45,572 nucleotides of DNA from Mycobacterium sp. (GTDB lineage Bacteria; Actinomycetota; Actinomycetes; Mycobacteriales; Mycobacteriaceae): assembly GCF_025965855.1 (NCBI RefSeq), contig NZ_JAOPWB010000113.1:1-45572 (forward strand). Reading direction: 5' to 3'. Each line of letters starts with the position of its first letter. Position 1 is the first letter of the stretch. Under the pieces are notes generated by a model. It did not search any database and had not been told where the DNA came from. It saw only the letters and a program-made list of their open reading frames with translations. Made by a program: the position numbers and the translations under genes. Shown one piece after another: positions 38,358 through 45,572 of the stretch.

Positions 38358-39655
38358 GCGGCTCACGCGTCGCACGCCTGCTGGCGGTGTCGGCGCTTGC
38401 CTCGCTGTACCAGCTCGGAACGCCTTCGGCACAAGCCGTTTCGCCGCCGGAGATCGACGACAAGTGGTTGCCCAAGCCGGCGCTACCGGCGCCGCCGTCG
38501 CCGACGGTGCAGCGCGAAGTTTGCGCGACGATGATGGTGGGCGCGACACCGCGCCGCGAGCCGCTCCCGGATCTCGTCGACCTGCCCCGGGTCTGGCAGC
38601 TCACGCGCGGTGCGGGACAACGGGTCGCGGTCATCGACACCGGCGTCTCGCGGCATCCCCGCCTGCCCGGCGTGGTGCCCGGAGGGGATTACGTGTTCAC
38701 CGGTGACGGCACCCAGGATTGCGACTCGCACGGCACCCTGGTAGCCGGAATCATCGCCGCCGCGCCCGATTCGAAGGCCGACGGGTTCAGCGGGGTGGCG
38801 CCCGAGGCCACGCTGATCGGCATCCGCCAGTCCAGCGCGAAGTTCGTTCCCGCCGGCGACCGTTCCCGCGGCGGGGTAGGCGACGTCGACACCATGGCGA
38901 AAGCCATCCGGACGGCCGCCGATCTCGGCGCGTCGGTGATCAACATTTCGTCCGTCGCATGCGTTCCGGTCGCCTCATCACTCGACGACCGATCGCTGGG
39001 CGCGGCTCTGGCGTACGCGGTCGACGTCAAGAATGCCGTCGTCGTGGCCGCGGCAGGAAACACGGGAGGCGCGGGCGCACGTCCGCCTCAGCGATCCGAT
39101 GCGACCTGGCAGACGGCCACGGTCATCGCCAGTCCGGCCTGGTACGACGACTATGTGCTGACCGTCGGTTCGGTCAAGGCCGACGGGACGCCGTCGGCGT
39201 TCACGCTCGCCGGACCCTGGGTGGACGTCGCGGCCACCGGCGAGGAAGTGACGGCGCTCGGTTCGGAACCGGTTTCGGGAACCAGTTACGCCGCGCCTTT
39301 GGTCAGCGGGTTGGCAGCGCTGATCCGGGCCCGGTTCCCCGCGTTGACCGCGCGGCAGGTAATGGGGCGCATCGAGTCGACCGCGCATCACCCGCCCGCC
39401 GGATGGGACCCGCTCGTCGGCAACGGCGCCATCGACGCGCTGGCCGCGGTCAGCACCGACTTCAGTCCGCCCGCGACCACCGTCAAACCGCCGCCTCCCG
39501 TGCCGACCGCCACACCGCCGCCGCCACCGAAGCCGCCGGATTCGCACGCCCGGGTTACCGCGTTGCGCGGAGCTGCCATCTGCCTTGTCGCGCTGACGGG
39601 AACCCTGGCGGCCGCCCGGTTACGGGGTTCCCGCAACCGTGTCGCGGGCAACTGA
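38354..39655 (+). CDS. mycP4: ESX-4 mycosin, subtilisin-like serine protease MycP4
   Basis: 433 aa. Signal peptide (ARLLAVSALASLYQLGTPSAQA), then a subtilase domain with the complete triad D95 (VIDTGV), H126 (DSHGTLVAG), S311 (GTSYAAPLVSG) and oxyanion N236 (AAAGN). A Pro-rich linker and one C-terminal transmembrane helix (RGAAICLVALTGTLAAARL) anchor it facing the periplasm. Mycosins stabilise the ESX membrane complex and process substrates. GTG 38354 overlaps eccD4. Its 3' end overlaps the 3' end of convergent eccB4 by 36 nt. Confidence 0.96.
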   Translation: MSGSRVARLLAVSALASLYQLGTPSAQAVSPPEIDDKWLPKPALPAPPSPTVQREVCATMMVGATPRREPLPDLVDLPRVWQLTRGAGQRVAVIDTGVSRHPRLPGVVPGGDYVFTGDGTQDCDSHGTLVAGIIAAAPDSKADGFSGVAPEATLIGIRQSSAKFVPAGDRSRGGVGDVDTMAKAIRTAADLGASVINISSVACVPVASSLDDRSLGAALAYAVDVKNAVVVAAAGNTGGAGARPPQRSDATWQTATVIASPAWYDDYVLTVGSVKADGTPSAFTLAGPWVDVAATGEEVTALGSEPVSGTSYAAPLVSGLAALIRARFPALTARQVMGRIESTAHHPPAGWDPLVGNGAIDALAAVSTDFSPPATTVKPPPPVPTATPPPPPKPPDSHARVTALRGAAICLVALTGTLAAARLRGSRNRVAGN

Positions 39656-41017
39656 CGCGTTCTGCCTGCTCAGTTCAGGTCCGGACGGCAGGACCGCCAA
39701 CATCGGCCACGGCGCCGGAATCGGTGCCGGAAGACCAAGATCATGGGCCGCGTCGTCATCGTGGATCGCAAACCGAACGCCGGTGTCGGTGACGAGATAT
39801 CGCGTGCCGAATCGGTTATCGCCCCGGACGTAGGCGCTCCGGCCGGGCGGCAGATAGGCCCCGTCCAGCGCGGGACCGCGACCGTCGGCTTGGGACAAGG
39901 TCACCGGCGCCTGACCGGCCGGCACCGGTAGCCCGCTCCCGGCGAGGAACGCGATGTCGTGGCTCACGGATGGCGCGAGCTTCGACGTGACGCACAAGGT
40001 GCTACCGCCGGCTAACGCCGGCGCCCGGTCGGGGAAGCCGGCGAGCGGCAGCATGTTCACGATTCCCGCGGCGCGGATCGCGTCGGGGGCGACCGGGATG
40101 GCGTTGGCGGTGCCCCGCGAATCGCTGAAACGCAGGAGGTCGGCGGCCACCCGGCCGATGCGCTGGACGCCGCCGGGCAAGACGACGTAATACTCGTCGC
40201 CGTCGCCGCGTGTGATGCGCAGCACACTACCGACGGGAAAACCGGGCATCCCGGCCGACGCGTCTCCCGCCGCACGAAGCCGTGGAGAGCTGATCGGCGG
40301 CGCCTCGGGCACCGCGTTCAGCAACGACTGCGACACGAGCCGGGGCGCGTGGCCCTCCAGCCTGAGCGCACGCACGACCGCTGTGTCGGCGAGGTCCACC
40401 ACGGCTCGCTGCCCGTTGTAAAGCAGGTAGGATGGCGAACCCGATGCGGGCGCGACCAGCAGGGCATCGTCGGTGCCCAGACGGCGGACCGACGATCCGT
40501 CGGTGGGCCCGGCGATTACCGTCGTTGCGCCGGTGCCTTCCGTATCGCAGATCGTCCAGGCCGACTCGTCCGCCGACAGCGGTTCGCCCAGGAGCGGCGG
40601 CGCCCCCGGAATGCCAAGCAGCGGGCCACGTTTGGTGCGTCCCAAATCGGACTCGCGGACCGGCTGGGGGTTCGCGGCCGTGGCCACGATCAACCGTGCT
40701 GACGCGAGGTTCAGCACCGGGTGCCAGGTATCGCCCACCCGCACGTACAGCGCACCGGATTGCTGTCCCATCACGATCCGCGCCTGACCGAGATCCACGT
40801 GCGGCCGCAGCAAACCCAGCAATGCATAGCCCAGCAGGGCGATGGCCGCCAGCACGCAGCCGACCGCGAGCGACGTGGTCTGCGCGCGCAGCGGTTCGTC
40901 CGCCGTATGGATGTCGCGGCCCAGCAATGCGCACTCGAGGCGGCGCAGCAGAAATCGGTAACCGCTGACCTGTAGCCGGATTGTGGGTTGGCGCAGCCGT
41001 GATCGTTCCAAAATCAC
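39620..41017 (-). CDS. eccB4: ESX-4 membrane component EccB4
   Basis: 465 aa. A cytoplasmic N-terminus (VSGYRFLLRRLECALLGRD) leads to one transmembrane helix (~47-70, SLAVGCVLAAIALLGYALL) and a large periplasmic domain (ALYVRVGDTWHPVLNLASARLI, GPLLGIPGAPPLL, GVQRIGRVAADLLRF, TLCVTSK), typical of EccB. The start is GTG 41017; TTG 41011 is an alternative. Unlike the other structural genes of the locus it is transcribed toward mycP4, and it is divergent from cut3. No eccE, PE/PPE or espG gene is present, as expected for ESX-4. Confidence 0.95.
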   Translation of the reverse strand: MILERSRLRQPTIRLQVSGYRFLLRRLECALLGRDIHTADEPLRAQTTSLAVGCVLAAIALLGYALLGLLRPHVDLGQARIVMGQQSGALYVRVGDTWHPVLNLASARLIVATAANPQPVRESDLGRTKRGPLLGIPGAPPLLGEPLSADESAWTICDTEGTGATTVIAGPTDGSSVRRLGTDDALLVAPASGSPSYLLYNGQRAVVDLADTAVVRALRLEGHAPRLVSQSLLNAVPEAPPISSPRLRAAGDASAGMPGFPVGSVLRITRGDGDEYYVVLPGGVQRIGRVAADLLRFSDSRGTANAIPVAPDAIRAAGIVNMLPLAGFPDRAPALAGGSTLCVTSKLAPSVSHDIAFLAGSGLPVPAGQAPVTLSQADGRGPALDGAYLPPGRSAYVRGDNRFGTRYLVTDTGVRFAIHDDDAAHDLGLPAPIPAPWPMLAVLPSGPELSRQNASVARDTVAGTP

Positions 41018-41126
41018 CCCGGAAAATTTGTGGGATCCGTCTCCCGCTTCACGTTAAGCCGCATGTCAGCGGCGCTGCGACGGTCCATCCACAGGCCGGC
41101 GAATTTCGGTCCGCGCTGGTTGCGGG

Positions 41127-41132
41127 TAACAT
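41127..41132 (+). promoter_or_regulatory. Leaderless -10 element of cut3
   Basis: TAACAT stands exactly 6 nt before GTG 41139 and there is no Shine-Dalgarno, so transcription should begin at or next to the start codon. The same hexamer and spacing recur before cut4. Confidence 0.6.
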
Positions 41133-41138
41133 TTCGGC

Positions 41139-41975
41139 GTGTCTTCCCACCGCATAGGTCGCTGGGTGGGCCCGGGGGTTTCTGCAGTGCTCACCACCGC
41201 CGGCCTGCTCCTTTCCACAACCGCGACGCCGGTCGCCTCCGCCGATGACTGCCCGGACGCCGAGGTCATCTTCGCCCGCGGCACCAACGAGCCACCCGGC
41301 CTCGGCCGCGTCGGTGACGCCTTCGTCGACTCGCTGCGCCAGCAGACCGGCTTGAACATCCTGCCCTACGGGGTCAATTACGCCGCCAGCAAGCTGCAGC
41401 TGCACGGCGGTGACGGCGCCAACGACACCATCGACCGCGTCAAGAAGAGCGTGGAAAAGTGCCCGAACACCAAGATCGTGCTGGGCGGCTACTCGCAGGG
41501 CGCGTCGGTGATGGACATCGTGGCCGGCGTCCCCATCGGCGGCATCAACTGGGGCAGCTCGCTGCCGCCGCAATACGCCAACAACATCGCGGCCGTCGCC
41601 ACCTTCGGTGACGTGGCCGACCGCGCCGGCGGAACGCTGCCGACCCAGAGCGCGCTGCTCGGGTCCAAGGCGATCGACCTTTGCAATCCGCAAGACCCGA
41701 TCTGCCACGCGGGTCAGGGCAACGAGTGGAGCGGCCACACCGAGGGCTACGTTCCCGCGTACACCACGCAGGCGGCGGCCTTCGTCGCGTCCAAGCTGAT
41801 GGCCGGGGCCAACCAGTACGGGCCGCAGACGCCCGGCTACGGCCCGCAGACACCGGGTTACGGGCCGCAGACCCCGGGCTCCGGCCCGTCGGTCCCCGGA
41901 AACGTCCCGGCGCCGAACACGCCCATCACGCCCAACACGCCGGACACACCGAATCCTCAAGCCCCGCTTGTCTAA
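41139..41975 (+). CDS. cut3: Secreted cutinase-family esterase Cut3, with repeat tail
   Basis: 278 aa. Sec signal peptide ending PVASA before DDCPD; cutinase domain with [12 protein letters not shown] (oxyanion region), nucleophile in GGYSQG (S119), D186 in NPQDPIC and H200 in SGHTEGY. Cys pairs C38/C108 and C182/C189 fit the two cutinase disulfides. After residue ~225 comes a low-complexity tail: three YGPQTPG repeats and then Pro/Thr/Asn-rich repeats. Mycobacterial cutinase-like proteins hydrolyse esters and phospholipids. GTG 41139, probably leaderless. Sits next to ESX-4 as in M. tuberculosis. Confidence 0.94.
   Translation: MSSHRIGRWVGPGVSAVLTTAGLLLSTTATPVASADDCPDAEVIFARGTNEPPGLGRVGDAFVDSLRQQTGLNILPYGVNYAASKLQLHGGDGANDTIDRVKKSVEKCPNTKIVLGGYSQGASVMDIVAGVPIGGINWGSSLPPQYANNIAAVATFGDVADRAGGTLPTQSALLGSKAIDLCNPQDPICHAGQGNEWSGHTEGYVPAYTTQAAAFVASKLMAGANQYGPQTPGYGPQTPGYGPQTPGSGPSVPGNVPAPNTPITPNTPDTPNPQAPLV
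41817..41879 (+). repeat. Three 21-bp tandem repeats in cut3 coding for YGPQTPG
   Basis: Units at 41817-41837, 41838-41858 and 41859-41879 encode the same heptapeptide with silent differences. Copy number may vary between strains and would change the length of the exposed tail. Confidence 0.85.
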
Positions 41976-42005
41976 ATCGTTACCGGCGCTTGATCAATAA
42001 GCCCT

Positions 42006-42011
42006 TAACAT
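42006..42011 (+). promoter_or_regulatory. Leaderless -10 element of cut4
   Basis: TAACAT ends 6 nt before GTG 42018, identical in sequence and spacing to the cut3 promoter. TTGATC about 12 nt upstream is too close to be a standard -35. No Shine-Dalgarno is seen. Confidence 0.6.
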
Positions 42012-42017
42012 CGTTGT

Positions 42018-42653
42018 GTGAGGCTTATCCGCCTGGGGCTGGCCGCCGCAATCCTTGCGGCGGCCGCGTTTTTCGTCCTACCGAAGCTGTTGCCCCTCGC
42101 CTCGGCGTCGTGCCCCGACGTCGAGGTGGTGTTCGCCCGGGGGACCGACGAGCCGCCGGGCGTCGGTCGGGTGGGCCAGGCCTTCGTCGGCTCGCTGCGC
42201 CAGGACACCCGCAAAAGCGTTGGCTCATACGGGGTTAACTACCCGGCCAACAAGGACTTCCTGGCCGCCGCCCAAGGCGCGAACGATGCGAGCAACCACA
42301 TCCAGCAGATGGCCAACAACTGCCCCAACACCAAGTTGGTGCTCGGCGGGTACTCCCAGGGCGCCGCGGTCATCGACATCGTCACCGCCGCACCGCTTCC
42401 CGGCCTCGGCTTCCATGACCCGTTGCCCACCCAGGCTGCCGATCACGTCGCCGCCGTGGCGCTCTTCGGGAACCCGTCCGCCCGGGCGGGCGGGCTGATG
42501 AGCGCGATCACCCCGGATTTCGACGGCAAGACCATCGACCTGTGCAACACCGGCGACCCGATCTGCTCCAACGGCAATCAGTGGAAGGCGCACCTGGCCT
42601 ACGTGCCCGGATTGACCAATCAGGCCGCAAGTTTCGTCGCCGGCCGGGTCTAA
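42018..42653 (+). CDS. cut4: Cutinase-family esterase Cut4
   Basis: 211 aa. A hydrophobic N-terminal segment ([23 protein letters not shown]) serves as signal peptide or anchor. The cutinase domain has [13 protein letters not shown]113 in GGYSQG, D180 in NTGDPIC and H192 in AHLAYVPG, a complete triad. It is a tandem paralogue of cut3, 42 nt downstream, without the repeat tail. GTG 42018 is probably leaderless. The stop overlaps that of convergent truA by 4 nt. Confidence 0.94.
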   Translation: MRLIRLGLAAAILAAAAFFVLPKLLPLASASCPDVEVVFARGTDEPPGVGRVGQAFVGSLRQDTRKSVGSYGVNYPANKDFLAAAQGANDASNHIQQMANNCPNTKLVLGGYSQGAAVIDIVTAAPLPGLGFHDPLPTQAADHVAAVALFGNPSARAGGLMSAITPDFDGKTIDLCNTGDPICSNGNQWKAHLAYVPGLTNQAASFVAGRV

Positions 42654-43504
42654 CCGGGTGTGCGGAGATCCCGGGTGATCAAGATCCGCGCGGCCAGTTC
42701 GTCGTCGGGCGGGTAATCGACGCCGATCAGCGTCAACCCGTGCGCCGGGGCGGCGGCGAAGTCACTGGACCGGTCTGTGGCGGAAAGCAATTGGCGGCTC
42801 CAGGACGTGGGGCGCCGGTGCTCGCCGACGGCCAGCAGCGCGCCGATCAGCGAGCGCACCATCGACCAGCAGAAGGCGTCGGCGGTGACGTGCGCGCTGA
42901 TCGAATCACCGTCGCGTGACCAGTCCAGCCGCTGCAGGTCGCGGATGGTGGTGGCGTTTTCACGCTGCCGGCAGAACGCCGCAAAGTCGTGCAGCCCCAA
43001 CAGGTCTCGCGAAGCCACGGCCATCGCATCGAGGTCCAGCGCACGCGGCCAGGCCGTGACGTAGCGCGCCAGCTGCGGTTCCACACCGTAGGGCGCCGTC
43101 GACAGCCGGTATAGGTAGTGACGCCGCAGCGCCGAGAACCGGGCGTCGAAACCCGCCGGGGCGCGGGCGATATCGAGCACCCGGACGTCGGTGGGCAGGA
43201 AGCGACCGAGCCGGCGCAGCAGCGGTAGGAATTCCGCCTCACCGGCGTGCGGGGAACGCGGGTACGCGTTCGGCAGCGCATCGACGGGCACGTCGAGGTG
43301 GGCGACCTGTCCGGTGGCATGGACTCCCGTGTCGGTGCGTCCGGCAGCGCGCGACCGCACCGGAGTGCGGAAAACCGTCGTCAGCGCGTCGTCGAGAACG
43401 CCGGCGACGGTCCGCTGCCCGGCCTGGGCCGCCCAGCCGGCGAATTCCGTGCCGTCGTAAGCGATGTCAAGCCGCAGCCGGACGTCGTCGCTAACTCTCG
43501 TCAG
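42650..43504 (-). CDS. truA: tRNA pseudouridine(38-40) synthase TruA (start uncertain)
   Basis: About 284 aa from the position used. Features: [19 protein letters not shown], the catalytic Asp in [36 protein letters not shown] and [17 protein letters not shown]. The core is complete, but there is no ATG, GTG or TTG in frame just before it: the nearest such codon is TTG 43654, inside rplQ, which would add a poly-Arg shadow of the rplQ tail. CTG 43504, overlapping the end of rplQ by 14 nt, is the most compact candidate. Translational coupling to rplQ is likely. Confidence 0.88.
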   Translation of the reverse strand: MTRVSDDVRLRLDIAYDGTEFAGWAAQAGQRTVAGVLDDALTTVFRTPVRSRAAGRTDTGVHATGQVAHLDVPVDALPNAYPRSPHAGEAEFLPLLRRLGRFLPTDVRVLDIARAPAGFDARFSALRRHYLYRLSTAPYGVEPQLARYVTAWPRALDLDAMAVASRDLLGLHDFAAFCRQRENATTIRDLQRLDWSRDGDSISAHVTADAFCWSMVRSLIGALLAVGEHRRPTSWSRQLLSATDRSSDFAAAPAHGLTLIGVDYPPDDELAARILITRDLRTPG

Positions 43505-44147
43505 ACTCGTCGTTCGCCTCGGCGCCCTGCTCGGCTTCGGCCTTCGCGGCCACGGCCGTATCGGCCTTCTCCGCGGCTTGGGCTTCGGCCTCCGTGGCCT
43601 CGCTGGCCTCGGCCGCCTCCGCCTCCGCCTCCGCCTCCGCCTCGACAGGCTCAACGACCTCGTCGGCCGTCGGGCCGACGGCTTCCTCAGGCTCGACCGC
43701 CGCCTGAGGCGCCGCCGCTGCCGCCACCGGCGCGTCAGACTTCTTGGAAGCCTTCACCCGGCGCGCCCGGTCGGCCTCCGACGTCACCGTCTTCTCCCGG
43801 ACCAGCTCGATCACGGCCATCGGGGCGTTGTCGCCCTTGCGCGCCTCGACCTTGATGATGCGGGTGTAACCGCCGTTGCGGTCGGCGAAGAACGGCCCGA
43901 TCTCCTCGAACAAGGCGTGCACCACGTCCTTGTCGCGGATCTTCTTGAGAACCTCCCGACGGTTGTGCAGCGTGCCCTTCTTGGCGTGCGTGATCAGCTT
44001 CTCCGCGTACGGTCGCAGCGCACGAGCCTTGGGCTCGGTTGTCTTGATCCGGCCGTGCTCGAACAGCGACGTGGCCAGGTTGGCCAGCAGGGCCTTCTGG
44101 TGCGAAGACGAGCCGCCGAGGCGAGGGCCCTTGGTGGGCTTGGGCAT
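43491..44147 (-). CDS. rplQ: 50S ribosomal protein L17 with long acidic tail
   Basis: 218 aa. Residues 1-~125 are the L17 core ([75 protein letters not shown]). The remainder is an Ala/Glu-rich tail of ~90 residues, longer than in M. tuberculosis (about 180 aa in total), and includes an EAEAEAEA run from a hexanucleotide repeat. It is downstream of rpoA (32 nt) and overlaps truA. Confidence 0.97.
   Translation of the reverse strand: MPKPTKGPRLGGSSSHQKALLANLATSLFEHGRIKTTEPKARALRPYAEKLITHAKKGTLHNRREVLKKIRDKDVVHALFEEIGPFFADRNGGYTRIIKVEARKGDNAPMAVIELVREKTVTSEADRARRVKASKKSDAPVAAAAAPQAAVEPEEAVGPTADEVVEPVEAEAEAEAEAAEASEATEAEAQAAEKADTAVAAKAEAEQGAEANDESDES
43615..43644. repeat. GCCTCC hexanucleotide repeat in the rplQ tail
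   Basis: Four perfect GCCTCC units plus GCCTCG encode an (EA)n run in L17. Each added or lost unit keeps the rplQ frame. Prone to slippage. Confidence 0.85.
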
Positions 44148-44179
44148 TGCTGTCGCTCCTGTCTAGATTCTCAAAGGCT

Positions 44180-45253
<1,074 letters not shown>

Positions 45254-45356
45254 CTATTTGATGCCGCTTCGTTCTCCCGCGGCGACCCGCCGCGCCCGGC
45301 TTTCGCCGCGCTTGCGATCACCGCTGTCCTGCACCGGGTTCAGTGCAGGGGGTCTT

Positions 45357-45572
45357 CTACTTCGAGTAGTACTCGACGATCAGCTGCTCGGCGAGCGGCA
45401 CGTCGATCTGCGTGCGCTCGGGCAGCTGGTGGATGAGGATGCGCTGGCGCTCCCCCACGACCTGCAGCCAGCTCGGGATCGGGCGATCACCCGCGGTCTC
45501 CCGCGCGATCTGGAACGGCACCGTGTTCAGCGACTTGTCCCGCACAACGATGATGTCGTACCGCGACACCCG
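45357..45572 (-). CDS. rpsD: 30S ribosomal protein S4, C-terminal part (5' end beyond right edge)
   Basis: The last ~71 residues of S4 are visible: VSRYDIIVVRDKSLNTVPFQ, then IPSWLQVVGERQRILIHQLPER and LIVEYYSK before TAG. The S4 RNA-binding region proper lies mostly outside the window. It precedes rpoA (133-nt gap) as in the standard rpsM-rpsK-rpsD-rpoA-rplQ order. Confidence 0.96.
   Translation of the reverse strand, partial: RVSRYDIIVVRDKSLNTVPFQIARETAGDRPIPSWLQVVGERQRILIHQLPERTQIDVPLAEQLIVEYYSK

Noticed and set aside
43505..43654. Poly-Arg N-terminal extension of TruA
   Set aside because: It is the out-of-frame reading of the repetitive acidic tail of rplQ; kept only as an alternative start.

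Overview
The window is a piece of a high-GC mycobacterial chromosome. Gene order and protein sequence follow, as I recall it, the Rv3415c-Rv3458c segment of Mycobacterium tuberculosis: whiB3, groEL1-groES, tsaD-rimI-tsaB-tsaE, alr, gadB, nnr, glmS, glmM, rpsI-rplM, the ESX-4 locus, cut3-cut4, truA, rplQ, rpoA, rpsD. It is not M. tuberculosis itself. Blocks I do not expect there are inserted at several points, and the PPE/insertion-sequence cluster after alr is absent. A slow-growing non-tuberculous species, perhaps related to the M. avium complex, is my inference. No tRNA, rRNA, CRISPR array or intact insertion sequence was seen.

Layout. 1-985: the start of an Rv3415c-like gene and the divergent redox regulator whiB3. 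990-3640: an accessory block with a frameshifted pseudogene, a SodC-like lipoprotein that has lost copper ligands and gained a Thr-rich tail, a DsbA-like thioredoxin-fold protein, and a chimeric relic carrying a copy of the His-rich tail and terminator of groEL1. 3650-5870: groES-groEL1 behind a perfect CIRCE operator. 5920-10851: alr, an alpha/beta hydrolase, tsaE, tsaB, rimI and tsaD in one tightly packed, overlapping operon for cell wall D-alanine and tRNA t6A modification. 10945-13768: glutamate decarboxylase and the NAD(P)HX repair enzyme.

13842-23684: a class I methyltransferase, then on the minus strand glmS, a rhomboid-like membrane protein, and a three-gene unit with 1-nt and 4-nt gaps: a fused carboxylate-amine ligase/circularly permuted ATP-grasp protein, an AsnO-type amidotransferase, and an S9 peptidase. 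AsnO is otherwise known from synthesis of the osmolyte N-acetylglutaminylglutamine amide. Here its usual partner Ngg is replaced by a different kind of amide-bond former, so this is the best candidate for an undescribed small-peptide or amide pathway.

23685-31304: a 587-bp AT-richer leader, a 68-aa protein, a hydrolase-fold protein without its nucleophile, a secreted DUF4189 protein, a luciferase-like oxidoreductase, an EspC-like protein with a Pro/Ala-rich partner, glmM, rpsI and rplM. 31316-41017: the ESX-4 type VII secretion locus (esxT, esxU, Rv3446c-like, eccC4, eccD4, mycP4, eccB4), ended on the esxT side by a 17-bp perfect terminator. 41139-42653: two cutinase-family proteins with matching leaderless promoters. 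42650-45572: truA, rplQ, rpoA and the end of rpsD.

The most startling observation is that rpoA, an essential gene, has an in-frame TGA at codon 263, where relatives have a conserved Cys codon at the start of the alpha C-terminal domain. A sequencing error, a real nonsense mutation and readthrough cannot be separated from this sequence alone.
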